A stretch of DNA of 64,000 nt from JBOGOC01 sp050747525 (GTDB lineage Bacteria; Acidobacteriota; Polarisedimenticolia; JACPZX01; DASXTC01). Location of the stretch: contig JBOGOC010000031.1 of the NCBI GenBank assembly GCA_050747525.1, positions 71,700 through 135,699 of the forward strand, read 5' to 3'. Under the pieces are notes generated by a model. The model was not told the DNA's origin. It made no database searches and was given only the letters and a program-made list of their open reading frames with translations. The translations under genes and the position numbers were made by a program. Shown here piece by piece: positions 1 to 8,946 of this stretch; the stretch's first letter is position 1, and every line of letters begins with the position of its first letter.

Positions 1-1468
1 AGAAGAGGTGGGCGCGCTCGGGCAGATTCCTGAGACTCCCTCGTGCCGAAGGACCGGTAGCGGGAGGTGATGCGAGCAGCTCCGGAGACGACGCCATGTC
101 CAGCGTGCGCCGCGTGAGCCGGTAGGCCGGCGTCATGGGCGCCAGGGCTGGGATCCGGTACCAGGTGATCGCACGGTCATCGCGGCCCTCCGCCTCGCGG
201 GTCGCGAACACTCGGGCCAGCCCGTCCACTCTCTTCAGCATGCGGCGGATCGGATCGGGGCGCCGCAGCTCCATCGTAGCCCTCCAGTGCAGATTCCTGA
301 AAGAGTGTGGCGCGGCGACTCGGGGGAAGGGGCCAGCGGCATCCACGGAGATCCTCAGGTCACGCCCCAGGCTGCCGAGCAGATCTCCCTGAAGCTCGAG
401 GCCGAGAAAGTCCTCGAGCCCCCCGAGGCGGCCCTCCAGATCTTGGAGCTGTTTCTCGTTCTCCGCGGCCAGAGTGCGCGGTACCTCGCGCCACGCGCCG
501 GAGGGGTCTTCCCAGGCGATCGACGCGTTCACCGTGAAACGCGGATCCCGCGGCACGGCCCCGGCCTCCGCGCGGGGCCTCCCTTTGAAGAGGGCCCCGG
601 GCAATCCTCGCTTTTCGGGGGACAGGACGACGAACAGACTCTCCTGGAAGAGACCCTCGCGGATCCTCAGAGCAAGAGCCGCGTGTCGCGCCGCCCCTGC
701 TCCCGCCAGGGCAGCCAACCGTGTGAACGAGGGATCCTCGGCGTGCGCCCTCAGCCAGGCCCGCAGGGTCTTCTCCGACACGTGCACGTACAGATCCGCG
801 CGCCTGGGAAGGTTGTTGCGGGCGATCAGCCAGTCCGGATCCCTGGCCACCGAGCGTTCCCGCCCGTCGAGGGCATCCAGGACGCGGCGCATGGCGCGAG
901 CGGAGGTGGTGATCAGCACGATGCCGCGCGCCGCGGTCACGCAGACGGTTCCCGACCCTTCACCAACGCGCAGCAGACTGTAGGGGACACCCCGGTGCGT
1001 GCGCGGGACCCAGCCCTCGGGCTCCCCGCCCGCGGAGCCCAGAAGGCGCATCGCCTCGCGGGCGGCGCGCTCGCTGCTCCCGGGCGCCGAGGACACCAGG
1101 ACGAACGCGGGAGGCTCGTCCGTACGGCCGGGCACCTGGGCGAGGGCGACGTCCCCCCCGAGCCACCATGCCATCACGTCGGGCGTGAGCGACGCCGAGA
1201 GGCGCTCCATCCCCAGCAGGGGCTGGAGGGCTTCGGCAAGCATCTCCCATCGTCCGTCGTCGTCGCCGGAGCCCTCGGACAGCCGGCTGCTTCCGAGAGA
1301 CTCGATGAGGCGAGGGAGGCTCCTGGTGTGAATGACGATCGATGCATCCGCGGGGAGGGCCTCGAGCGGCTCGGCGGACCCTGTCCCCCGCATGAGCAGG
1401 GCGCCGCCGGCGGCGGCCAGCAGAACGAGCACGATGAGCAGGACGGAGAGCAGCGTGGCGGGGCGCAT
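1..1468 (-). CDS. Secreted/anchored protein of unknown function (3' end missing)
   Basis: An open frame of about 489 codons runs on the minus strand from ATG 1468 (MRPATLLSVLLIVLVLLAAA) off the left edge without a stop. The first ~25 residues are a hydrophobic signal or anchor segment. The rest is Ala/Arg/Glu-rich without a recognised catalytic motif. It recalls DUF3352-like proteins (a membrane anchor, then long beta-rich repeats that start near a phrase of the type 'LPADASIVIHTRSL'), but that is a weak impression. Codon use matches the neighbours. It is divergent from the acyl-CoA synthetase gene with about 75 bases between them. A protein is well supported; its function is unknown. Confidence 0.6.
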   Translation of the reverse strand, partial: MRPATLLSVLLIVLVLLAAAGGALLMRGTGSAEPLEALPADASIVIHTRSLPRLIESLGSSRLSEGSGDDDGRWEMLAEALQPLLGMERLSASLTPDVMAWWLGGDVALAQVPGRTDEPPAFVLVSSAPGSSERAAREAMRLLGSAGGEPEGWVPRTHRGVPYSLLRVGEGSGTVCVTAARGIVLITTSARAMRRVLDALDGRERSVARDPDWLIARNNLPRRADLYVHVSEKTLRAWLRAHAEDPSFTRLAALAGAGAARHAALALRIREGLFQESLFVVLSPEKRGLPGALFKGRPRAEAGAVPRDPRFTVNASIAWEDPSGAWREVPRTLAAENEKQLQDLEGRLGGLEDFLGLELQGDLLGSLGRDLRISVDAAGPFPRVAAPHSFRNLHWRATMELRRPDPIRRMLKRVDGLARVFATREAEGRDDRAITWYRIPALAPMTPAYRLTRRTLDMASSPELLASPPATGPSARGSLRNLPERAHLF

Positions 1469-1529
1469 GACGGCACCATTAAGCCACAGCGACGGAGCCG
1501 CCTCAACGAGCCGCGGGCCAGGGGCGCCG

Positions 1530-1538
1530 TGTTACCAT
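1530..1538 (+). promoter_or_regulatory. Extended -10 box before the acyl-CoA synthetase-like gene
   Basis: TGT-TACCAT is an extended -10 pattern whose last base lies 6 bases before GTG 1545. No convincing -35 hexamer is seen. The position predicts a transcript starting at or next to the start codon. This is inference from sequence only. Confidence 0.35.
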
Positions 1539-1544
1539 ACGCGT

Positions 1545-3125
1545 GTGAGTCAGCGTCCCATGCGCACTTTGGCCGAGGTTCCCCGCCGCGCGGCGATCCT
1601 GTGGGGGCGGCGCAAGGCCCTGATGTTCCAAAGGAGCTCCGTCTCGTTCGCGGAGCTGGCCGACCGCATCGATCGGCTGGCCGCCGCCCTCGCGCGCCGC
1701 GTCTCGCCCGGGGAGCGCGTCGCCCTGCTCATGGAGAACCGCCCCGAGTACCTGTCGTGCTACTACGCGGTGCCGGCCAGCCAGGGCGTGCTGGTGCCCG
1801 TGAACGTCTTCCTCTCTCCGGCCGAGATGCGCGCCATTGTCCGTGACAGCGGCGCTTCGATTGCGGTGGTCTCGGCTGGCATCCTGGCGCGCGGCACCGA
1901 AACGCTCGACGATCTGCCCGACCTGCGCGACGTGCTGATCGTGCCTTCTCCGGGCTCCTCGGGCCCGCGCCACCCTTCCATCAGCGGTGCGCGCTGCCTC
2001 ACGCTGGAACAGGCACTCGCAGAATCGTCCCGCGACCCCGCGCCGACTCCGCCGGGGGAAGACGTGGCGGAACGGACGGCGCTGCTGGTCTACACCTCGG
2101 GGACCACGGGAACGCCCAAGGGGGTGATGCTCTCGCATCGCAACCTGCTTTCCAACGCGCGATCGTGCATCCAGGGGGTCGGAGTGACGCCGCGCGATCG
2201 GGTGCTCCTGTTCCTCCCCATGTTCCATTCCTTCACCTCCATGGTCGCCATGCTCGCTCCGCTGGTGAGCGGGATGGGGATCGTTCTGTGCGAGCGTGTC
2301 GACCGCGCCGAGATCCGCCGCGCGATCACGCGATGGCGTCCCACGATCATGCCAGGCGTGCCGGCCGTGTTCACCGCCATGTCCCAGGCGCGGGTAGGGC
2401 GCCTCTCGCGCCTGCTCAATCCTGTGCGTCTGTACATCTCCGGGGGCGCTCCTCTGCCGCTGGAGACGCTCAACTCCTTCGAGCAGTACTACCGCCGGCC
2501 CCTGTGCGAGGGCTACGGGCTCTCCGAGGCGTCGCCCGTGGTGTCGATCAACCCGCCGGGAGGGCCTCGCAAGCCCGGCTCGGTGGGGCGGCCCCTTCCG
2601 GGGGTCCGCGTGCTGGTGAGGGATCGGGAAGGGCGGGACGCCGCCGCGGGAGAAACCGGAGAGATCTGCGTGCAGGCGGACAGCGTGATGCAGGGCTACT
2701 TCCGCCGCGGTGACGAGACGGCGTCCGCCTTGCGCGACGGGGTCCTGCACACGGGCGATCTGGGCCGGCTGGATTCCGACGGCTTCATCTTCATCGAAGG
2801 ACGTCTCAAGGACATGCTGATCTACCGTGGCATGAACGTCTATCCGCGCGAGATCGAAGTCGTGCTGGAGTCGCATCCCGACGTGAAGGAGGCCGCGGTG
2901 ATCGGCATCCCCGCCGGGGCACGGGGTGAGGTCCCTTACGCCTTCGTGGTTCCGATGGAGGGACGTCCTCTGGCCGAATCGGATCTGCGCCGGACCTGCC
3001 TGGCGCAGCTGGCACGCTACAAGGTTCCCCGCACGTTCCGCGTGGTCAGCGAGCTGCCCCGGAATGCCGCGGGGAAGGTGGCCAAGATGCAGCTCAAGGA
3101 GCGTGTCCTCACGGCCGGGGTCTGA
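1545..3125 (+). CDS. AMP-dependent synthetase/ligase, probable long-chain acyl-CoA synthetase
   Basis: A protein of about 526 residues of the ANL superfamily, which activates a carboxylic acid, probably a fatty acid, with ATP and CoA. Visible motifs in order: the AMP-binding P-loop YTSGTTGTPKGVMLSHRN (about residues 180-197), LFLPMFHSFT, ISGGAPLP, EGYGLSEASPV, HTGDLGRLDSDGFIFIEGR, and a C-terminal KVPRTFRVV...LPRNAAGKVAK with the catalytic lysine. The length fits the family. GTG 1545 is chosen because an extended -10 box ends 6 bases upstream; ATG 1560 is the alternative. The stop abuts the stop of the convergent TPR gene. Substrate chain length cannot be told, but fatty-acid oxidation genes elsewhere in the window suggest it feeds them. 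Confidence 0.88.
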   Translation: MSQRPMRTLAEVPRRAAILWGRRKALMFQRSSVSFAELADRIDRLAAALARRVSPGERVALLMENRPEYLSCYYAVPASQGVLVPVNVFLSPAEMRAIVRDSGASIAVVSAGILARGTETLDDLPDLRDVLIVPSPGSSGPRHPSISGARCLTLEQALAESSRDPAPTPPGEDVAERTALLVYTSGTTGTPKGVMLSHRNLLSNARSCIQGVGVTPRDRVLLFLPMFHSFTSMVAMLAPLVSGMGIVLCERVDRAEIRRAITRWRPTIMPGVPAVFTAMSQARVGRLSRLLNPVRLYISGGAPLPLETLNSFEQYYRRPLCEGYGLSEASPVVSINPPGGPRKPGSVGRPLPGVRVLVRDREGRDAAAGETGEICVQADSVMQGYFRRGDETASALRDGVLHTGDLGRLDSDGFIFIEGRLKDMLIYRGMNVYPREIEVVLESHPDVKEAAVIGIPAGARGEVPYAFVVPMEGRPLAESDLRRTCLAQLARYKVPRTFRVVSELPRNAAGKVAKMQLKERVLTAGV

Positions 3126-4628
3126 TCATCCTTCGGGAGGCTCGGTCCCAGGATGATCGCGCCGTAGACGCGCGGCGGGCTGGAAGGTGAAGTTCTTCAG
3201 CTTGGCCGCCCGCTCATAGAAGGCCACCGCCTCGTCGCGCCGCGCCTCGCGCTCCAGGTCCCACCCCAGCCGGATCCAGGCCCAGCCGGCCAGATCGGGA
3301 GGCGCCGCGCCGGCCGCCGCGGTCAGGTGCGGGCGCGCCTCGTCGAACTTCCCTTGAGCCTGAAGGAGCCGGCCGAGGTCGTACTGAATCCTGGGATCGG
3401 AGGGCGCGATCGACTGCAGCAGCCCTTCGAGCCGGCGCAGAGCTTCCTCACGATGGCCGCCGGTGGCCAGCTCGAGCGCCAGGGCCCTCTCCGCGGCCAC
3501 CTTGTCCTGTGACGCGCCACGCAGCCGGCGACGGATGGTCTCCTGCTCGTCCTTGGTCAAGCTGACGCGCTCCAGCCACGTCTCCACGCGCTCGGGGTGC
3601 CCGGCGTCGCGCGCGGCCGCCGCCAGCAGCGTCATCCAGCGGCGGCGGTCCTGCGCCGTCCGGGGCGGAGAGGTGTCCATCTCCGCTTCCACCATGGCCA
3701 GGGCTCCACGCGGATCGTGCAGCTTGAGACGGCACGACGCCGCCCGGTACGCCGCGTAGCGCCTGAGGTCCTCGCGGTACCCGTGCTCGCCCTGAAGCGC
3801 CTGCAACACGCCGCGCGAACGCTCGGAGGCTTCGCCCAGCCGGCCCGCGTTGAACAGCAGGTCCGCCTGCACCAGCGTGATGACGGGAGACGAGGGCTCG
3901 CGTGCCGAAGCCTGCTCGACGTAGCCGAGGGCGCGTGCGAAGTCCTCGTCATCGCCCTGCGAGAAGATGTGCGCCAGCAACAGGAGCGCCTCGGTGCCGA
4001 ACAGGCGGCTCGAGGCCGCCGCCTGCTCGAGCTGCGCGATTCCGCGCTCGCCATCCCCGCCCGGGATGAACAGCAGCAGCCGGATTCCCTTCACCACCGC
4101 CGGCATGTTGTCCGCGAAGTAGTTGTACGCCCCCATCGCGAAGAGGGCGTCCGCCTCTTCGGGATTCCGCCGCAGGGCCTCCGTGAGAGCGCGATGTCCC
4201 TGACGCGCGGAGCCCGCGGCTCCCAGATGCGATCCGCGCACCGCCTTGCTCTGGGCGTCGAGAAGGCGTGCCACCCCCAGATAGATGAACCCGCGCTGCT
4301 GGTCCTCGGCCGACGGGGAGGACTGCAGCTTCTGCGCGCGTCGCGCCGCCTCCTCCAGACGCTCCTCCATCTGCAGGCGGACCCCAGGCTGTTCCCGGGA
4401 TCGGTCCAGCAGCTTCCACCACATCTCGAAGGCCTGGAAGAAGGGGCCTTCTGGAGAGTCGGGAGCTTCCTGGGACAGGCGGGCGAAGCTCCGCTGCGCC
4501 TCTTCGAAACGCCCCGTCCTGAGCGCGCGGAGGCCCGATTCCACGTCCATGGAGTGGGCCTGGCCGTAAGACATGGAGGCGGCGCTGGAAGCGAGTAAAC
4601 CCATACCGATAAAGCGGATCAGGGACAT
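3126..4628 (-). CDS. Secreted TPR-repeat protein
   Basis: A protein of about 500 residues starting MSLIRFIGMGLLASSAASMS, a signal peptide ending near YGQAHS. The mature part is Ala/Leu/Arg-rich helical repeat with several TPR units (for example GLRALRTGRFEEAQRSFARL near the start, and LRRLEGLLQSIAPSDPRIQYDLGRLL near the end). No enzyme motif is seen. An open frame continues far upstream, but codons above 4628 are antisense to the DUF4388-TPR gene, and the signal peptide marks the start. It is divergent from that gene and shares the intergenic region with its promoter. Probably a periplasmic scaffold or assembly protein; partner unknown. Confidence 0.75.
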   Translation of the reverse strand: MSLIRFIGMGLLASSAASMSYGQAHSMDVESGLRALRTGRFEEAQRSFARLSQEAPDSPEGPFFQAFEMWWKLLDRSREQPGVRLQMEERLEEAARRAQKLQSSPSAEDQQRGFIYLGVARLLDAQSKAVRGSHLGAAGSARQGHRALTEALRRNPEEADALFAMGAYNYFADNMPAVVKGIRLLLFIPGGDGERGIAQLEQAAASSRLFGTEALLLLAHIFSQGDDEDFARALGYVEQASAREPSSPVITLVQADLLFNAGRLGEASERSRGVLQALQGEHGYREDLRRYAAYRAASCRLKLHDPRGALAMVEAEMDTSPPRTAQDRRRWMTLLAAAARDAGHPERVETWLERVSLTKDEQETIRRRLRGASQDKVAAERALALELATGGHREEALRRLEGLLQSIAPSDPRIQYDLGRLLQAQGKFDEARPHLTAAAGAAPPDLAGWAWIRLGWDLEREARRDEAVAFYERAAKLKNFTFQPAARLRRDHPGTEPPEG

Positions 4629-4650
4629 GGACGGGAACGCCTCCGATTCA

Positions 4651-4679
4651 TGGACGACGTGTAGGGGCGTACATATATT
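4651..4679 (+). promoter_or_regulatory. Sigma-70 type promoter for the DUF4388-TPR gene
   Basis: TGGACG (4651-4656), a 17-base spacer and TATATT (4674-4679) match the sigma-70 consensus well and stand out in otherwise GC-rich DNA. Predicted transcription start is near 4686. Confidence 0.6.
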
Positions 4680-4727
4680 GGCCCGACGCTCCCGGCGATG
4701 CCAGCCGCGTTCACTCAAGGGGCCTGG

Positions 4728-6236
4728 ATGCAGCACTACACCTCGCACTACCTGGCCGAGATCCTGCGCGACCTCTATTTCGAGGAGTCGACGGGCTGCC
4801 TCGAAGTGGTCGAACCGGCCGGCTGGATCGTGCGGCTCCATTTCGATCGCGGGATGCTCTATTTCGCCTCCGGAGACAACGAGGAAGAGCAGCTGCCCGC
4901 CCTGCTGTCCTCCTCCGGCCTGATCCCCGCGGCCACCGTGTCCAAGCTGCGCCAGAGCGCTCCCGACCCGCTCGACCTGGCCGGGCGGCTCGTCTCCAGC
5001 GGCGTGCTGACCACGGAGGCGCTCGCCCCCGTGGTGCGGGAGACGGTGGAGAGGGGAGTGGTCCGCGCCTTTTCCTGGCCCAGCGGCGCCTGCACCTTCA
5101 CAGCGCAGGAACCGCTCGTGGGGTTCTTCGTCCCCGACATCCTGTTCACCTTCGAGTGCCTGCTCAAGGGAATCCGCGCCATGGCCCACTTCCAGCCTCT
5201 CAAGGAAGTGCTGATCAGGCTGCCGGGACGCCTGAAGATGCGTGACAAGCTCTTCCTGCCGATCCACCGACTTGCCCTGAAGCCCACGGACGGCTACGTG
5301 CTCTCCCGCGTGGACGGATCGATGCGCCTCGACGAGATCGCCCTGCTCCTTCCTCCCGGCGAAGAAGAGAGCTGTCTCCTGTTCCTGTACGGGCTGGCGG
5401 TGCTCGGCCTGCTGGAGTTCGTGCCTCCTCTGGCGCAGGGGCCCTTCAGCCTCCGCGAGGTGATGCACGGCCACTACGACGCGGCGGCGCGCGAGGAGCG
5501 CGACGTCTCGCTGATCAAGCAGACCGCGGAGCGCGTGATCCACCAGTCACCCGAGGAGATCCTGGGAGTGGACATGCGCGCCGACCTCGCCGCCGTGCAG
5601 AAGGCCTACGACGAGGCCCGGCGGCTCTTCCGCAGGGATCGTTTCATCGAGCGGGTGCGCGAGAAGCACAAGAAGGAGCTCGACTTCATCGACAACAAGC
5701 TGGCCGAGGCCTTCCTGAAGCTTCAGGTCGCGCGCCTGGAGAAAGCGGGCTCGATGCCGCGCGACGACGTGGCGAGAAGCGAGATCGATCCCCACAATCT
5801 CCAGGTCCGCCGCGAGATGGTCAAGACCAAGGCGCAGTCCGACGTGGAGCAGAACGAGAAGCTCGCCGACAACTACTACCAGAAGGCGCGGGAGTACTTC
5901 CACGACAAGGACTACCACAACTGCATCCAATTCTGCCGTCTGGCCATCAAGTTCAACGAGAACACCCCGGCCCACGTCTACGCGCTGATGGGCGACGCGC
6001 TGGCACGCAACCCCCACGCCCGCTGGCAGAAGATGGCCGAAGAGGCGCTGCTCAAAGCGTGCGAACTGGACCCGTGGAACGCCGAGTTTCACGTGGCGCT
6101 GGGGCAGTTCTACGTGTCGCGCGGCCTGGCCATCCGGGCCCGGCGCCAGTTCGAGAAGGCCCTCGAGATCCTCCCCAGCCATGCCGCTGCCGCTGCGGCC
6201 ATGAAGGCACTCCCCCGAGAGCGCCGTCATCGATAG
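4728..6236 (+). CDS. DUF4388 protein with degenerate J-like segment and C-terminal TPRs
   Basis: About 502 residues. The N-terminal ~100 residues (HYLAEILRDLYFEESTGCLE, then LHFDRGMLYFASGDNEEEQL) match the DUF4388 (PATAN-type) domain found in signalling and gliding proteins. A middle region holds a winged-helix-like stretch (GYVLSRVDGSMRLDEIALLL). Around residues 275-340, 'SPEEILGVDMRADLAAVQKAYDEARR' resembles a J domain without the HPD motif. The C-terminus has TPR units (KAREYFHDKDYHNCIQFCRL and following). ATG 4728 is chosen because AAGGGG lies 6 bases upstream; ATG 4698 has no ribosome site. Likely cytoplasmic scaffold; function unknown. Confidence 0.75.
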   Translation: MQHYTSHYLAEILRDLYFEESTGCLEVVEPAGWIVRLHFDRGMLYFASGDNEEEQLPALLSSSGLIPAATVSKLRQSAPDPLDLAGRLVSSGVLTTEALAPVVRETVERGVVRAFSWPSGACTFTAQEPLVGFFVPDILFTFECLLKGIRAMAHFQPLKEVLIRLPGRLKMRDKLFLPIHRLALKPTDGYVLSRVDGSMRLDEIALLLPPGEEESCLLFLYGLAVLGLLEFVPPLAQGPFSLREVMHGHYDAAAREERDVSLIKQTAERVIHQSPEEILGVDMRADLAAVQKAYDEARRLFRRDRFIERVREKHKKELDFIDNKLAEAFLKLQVARLEKAGSMPRDDVARSEIDPHNLQVRREMVKTKAQSDVEQNEKLADNYYQKAREYFHDKDYHNCIQFCRLAIKFNENTPAHVYALMGDALARNPHARWQKMAEEALLKACELDPWNAEFHVALGQFYVSRGLAIRARRQFEKALEILPSHAAAAAAMKALPRERRHR

Positions 6237-6264
6237 TCGCGCCTCCCGGATTCCACAGGCCTGG

Positions 6265-6273
6265 TGCTATACT
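6265..6273 (+). promoter_or_regulatory. Extended -10 promoter of the DUF177-rpmF-plsX-fab operon
   Basis: TGC-TATACT is an extended -10 element with a near-perfect hexamer; the -35 region is not recognisable. It lies 32 bases before GTG 6306, leaving room for the GGAGGA ribosome site at 6291-6296. Confidence 0.5.
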
Positions 6274-6305
6274 CCGCCCCCGGAACGCCTGGAGGAATCC
6301 CCCCC

Positions 6306-6785
6306 GTGATCATCCGGCTGGCAGATCTGCAGCCCGAAGGGGCGCGGATTGACCGGAAGCTCCACATCGGGCCTCTCAGCTTCGAAAAGGGCCTGGAGAT
6401 CGAGGTCCTGGAGGCCGCGCTGGAAGGAAAGGTCATGCTTCACGAAACCGGGATGCAGTGCCAGGGCCACCTCACCGCCAGGGCGATGGTCCCCTGCGCG
6501 CGGTGCCTGGAACCCTTTCCGCTGGACATGGACAGGCTGTTCGAGGTGTCGTATCTTCCGGGCCCGCCAACGGGCGCCTCGGAAGCTGAGATCCAGATAT
6601 TCCGGGACGACCTGGACGTGTCGTACCTCGGTCCGGAGGGAGGGCTCGATGTCGACGCCATGGCCGCCGAGCAGATCTACCTGGAGATCCCGATGAAGCC
6701 GCTCTGCCGGTCCGATTGCAAGGGGCTCTGTTCCCGGTGCGGCGCGAATCTCAATGTCGAGCCCTGCGCGTGCAGGACCACCTGA
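6306..6785 (+). CDS. DUF177 (YceD-like) protein with zinc-binding C-terminus
   Basis: About 159 residues. DUF177/YceD proteins are almost always encoded just before rpmF and are linked to 23S rRNA or large-subunit maturation; that is family knowledge and the order is kept here. The sequence shows a central CARCLEPF-type segment and a C-terminal cysteine cluster, CRSDCKGLCSRCGANLN followed by CAC, typical of the family. GTG 6306 is chosen: GGAGGA lies 9 bases upstream and the protein begins VIIRLADLQPEG. Twelve bases separate it from rpmF. Confidence 0.85.
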   Translation: MIIRLADLQPEGARIDRKLHIGPLSFEKGLEIEVLEAALEGKVMLHETGMQCQGHLTARAMVPCARCLEPFPLDMDRLFEVSYLPGPPTGASEAEIQIFRDDLDVSYLGPEGGLDVDAMAAEQIYLEIPMKPLCRSDCKGLCSRCGANLNVEPCACRTT

Positions 6786-6797
6786 GGAGGCCAGACG

Positions 6798-6980
6798 ATG
6801 CCCAATCCCAAACGACGACATTCCAAGGCCCGCCGCGATCGCCGGCGCGCCCATGACGCGCTCCCCACGCCGGCCTCGTCCGGGTGCCCGCAGTGCCACG
6901 AGCGCAAGCAGCCCCACCGGGTCTGCCCTCACTGCGGCTTCTACAAGGGCCGTGAAGTCATCGAGGTGAAGACCACCTGA
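6798..6980 (+). CDS. rpmF: 50S ribosomal protein L32
   Basis: Sixty residues with the L32 start MPNPKRRHSKARRDRRRAHD and a zinc-ribbon pair, CPQC and CPHCGFYKGREV. All four cysteines are present, so this is a zinc-containing (C+) paralogue. GAGGAGG lies about 10 bases upstream. Its stop overlaps the plsX start by one base (TGATG). The DUF177-rpmF-plsX order is widely conserved and couples ribosome and membrane synthesis. Confidence 0.96.
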   Translation: MPNPKRRHSKARRDRRRAHDALPTPASSGCPQCHERKQPHRVCPHCGFYKGREVIEVKTT

Positions 6981-8014
6981 TGTCGTCCGTCATCGCCCTG
7001 GACGCGATGGGCGGAGACCACGCGCCGGCGTGCGTGGTGGACGGCGCCGTGATGGCGGCCGCGGAGCAAGGCCACCGATTGATCCTGGTGGGCCGCACCG
7101 AGCAGCTGGAGCCCGAGCTGCGCCGCCACGGACTGCCGCCCGGCGGCGGAGGCCTCATCTCGGTGCACGACGCGCGCGACGTGATCGAGATGCACGAGCC
7201 TGCGGTGTCCGCCCTGCGCCAGAAGAAGCACTCATCGATCCGCGTGGCATGCCATCTGGTGCGCGAGGGGCAGGCTCAGGGCATGGTGTCCGCCGGCAAC
7301 ACGGGCGCGGTGATGGTGACCGCCAAGGTGGTGATGGGACCCATCCATGGCGTGGAGCGCCCGGCGGTGGTGGCGGTCCTGCCGAACCTGCGGGGCCGCT
7401 CGGTGTGGCTCGACGTGGGGGCCAACATCGACCCGCGTCCCGAGCACCTGATGCAGTTCGCACTCATGGGACAGGTCTACGCCCGGGAGATCCTCGGGGT
7501 GACGGACCCGCGCGTCGGAATCCTGAGCATCGGGGAAGAGGAATCCAAGGGGAACGCCGTGACCAAAGAGGTCCTGCGCCAGCTGCGGTCGAGCCACCTG
7601 AACTTCATCGGCAACGTGGAGGGGCGGGACATCTTCAACGGGAACGCCGACGTCATCGTCTCTGACGGCTTCACCGGCAACGTCAGCCTGAAGGCCATCG
7701 AGAGTGTGGCGGAGATGCTGGCCGTTCTCCTGCGCCAGGAGATCACCGCGACGTGGTCATCGCGCCTGGGCGCCCTGCTGGCCAGGGGCGCGTTCCGGCG
7801 CTTCAAGAAGAAGATCGACTACGCGGAGTACGGCGGCATGCCTCTGCTGGGCGTGAAGGGGTGCGCGATCATCTGCCACGGCCGGTCCTCCGCCAAGGCG
7901 ATCAAGAACGCTGTGCGCGTGGCCGGCGAGGTCATCCGGCATCGCGTGGCCGACCGGATTCACGACGCCATGGAGGCCGATCCGTTGCAGGCTGCCGCGC
8001 AGAGGCCGGCATGA
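6980..8014 (+). CDS. plsX: Phosphate acyltransferase PlsX
   Basis: 344 residues. PlsX converts acyl-ACP and phosphate to acyl-phosphate for phospholipid synthesis, at the membrane surface. The start SSVIALDAMGGDHAP is the family hallmark, and later GMVSAGNTGAVM, DVGANIDPRPEHL, NVEGRDIFNG and DGFTGNVSLKAIE are all typical. Length is normal. It overlaps rpmF by one base and fabD by four (ATGA). A fabH gene, often found directly after plsX, is absent here. Confidence 0.96.
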   Translation: MSSVIALDAMGGDHAPACVVDGAVMAAAEQGHRLILVGRTEQLEPELRRHGLPPGGGGLISVHDARDVIEMHEPAVSALRQKKHSSIRVACHLVREGQAQGMVSAGNTGAVMVTAKVVMGPIHGVERPAVVAVLPNLRGRSVWLDVGANIDPRPEHLMQFALMGQVYAREILGVTDPRVGILSIGEEESKGNAVTKEVLRQLRSSHLNFIGNVEGRDIFNGNADVIVSDGFTGNVSLKAIESVAEMLAVLLRQEITATWSSRLGALLARGAFRRFKKKIDYAEYGGMPLLGVKGCAIICHGRSSAKAIKNAVRVAGEVIRHRVADRIHDAMEADPLQAAAQRPA

Positions 8015-8946
8015 TCGCCTTCGTGTTCCCCGGCCAGGGTTCGCAGGAGCCGGGCATGGGCAGGAGCCTGCTCGAGGCTTTCGCGGCATGCCGCGAGACG
8101 TTCCAGGAAGCCGACGACACCCTCGGGTTTCCTCTCACCCGGCTCTGTCTCGAAGGCCCCGCCGAGGAGCTGCAGCTCACCGCCAACGCGCAGCCCGCCA
8201 TACTCACGGTGAGCGTGGCGGCCAGCCGCGCGCTCGAGGAGGCGGGGCTGCGACCGGAGGCGGTGGCGGGGCACAGCCTCGGGGAGTATTCGGCGCTGGT
8301 CGCCGCCGGGGCGCTGACCCTCGCCGACGCGCTGCGCCTGGTGCGGCGGCGCGGTCAGTACATGCAGGAAGCGGTGCCGGTGGGGGAGGGGGCCATGGCC
8401 GCCCTGATGGGGCTGGAGCGCGATGTCGTCGACCAGGTGTGCCGGGAAGCGCGCGCAGCGGCGGGAGACCGGTCGGTGGTGTCCCCGGCCAACCTGAACG
8501 CTCCCGGGCAGGTGGTGATATCGGGTCACGCAGGGGCCGTGGATACGGCCATTGCGCTGGCGAAGGAGCGGGGGGCACAGAGGGCGATCCGACTCGCGGT
8601 GAGCGCGCCCTTTCACTGCATCCTGATGCAGCCGGCGGCCGACCGGCTGGCGCAGGATCTGGCCGCGACCCCCTTCTCGGATCTGCGCATTCCTCTGGTG
8701 GCCAACGTGACGGCGGCCCCCCTCGCCTCGGGAGCTCAGGCCCGCGCGGCGCTGGAGGCGCAGGTGACCGCGCCCGTCCGCTGGGACGAGAGCGTGAAGG
8801 CGCTGGCGGCCCTGGGGGTCAGCCGCGCGGTGGAAGCGGGCCCCGGCAGGGTGCTGACCGGACTCATCAAGCGCATCGACGCGGGGTTTCGCTGCGTGCC
8901 CGCGGGCGATGCCGATTCCGTCACCAAGGCGGTGGAGGCACTATGA
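8011..8946 (+). CDS. fabD: Malonyl-CoA:ACP transacylase
   Basis: 311 residues. FabD moves malonyl groups from CoA to ACP. The sequence shows FPGQGSQEPGMG at the start, the nucleophile elbow GHSLGEYSALVAAG with the catalytic serine near residue 90, and SAPFHCILMQ with the catalytic histidine near 203. The ATG sits in the plsX stop (ATGA overlap), and the fabD stop overlaps the fabG start the same way. This suggests translational coupling. Confidence 0.96.
   Translation: MIAFVFPGQGSQEPGMGRSLLEAFAACRETFQEADDTLGFPLTRLCLEGPAEELQLTANAQPAILTVSVAASRALEEAGLRPEAVAGHSLGEYSALVAAGALTLADALRLVRRRGQYMQEAVPVGEGAMAALMGLERDVVDQVCREARAAAGDRSVVSPANLNAPGQVVISGHAGAVDTAIALAKERGAQRAIRLAVSAPFHCILMQPAADRLAQDLAATPFSDLRIPLVANVTAAPLASGAQARAALEAQVTAPVRWDESVKALAALGVSRAVEAGPGRVLTGLIKRIDAGFRCVPAGDADSVTKAVEAL

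Noticed and set aside
287..1846. 519-codon open frame on the plus strand at the left edge
   Set aside because: It is antisense to the secreted protein gene and runs out of frame into the acyl-CoA synthetase gene; its translation is low-complexity Gly/Arg/Pro.
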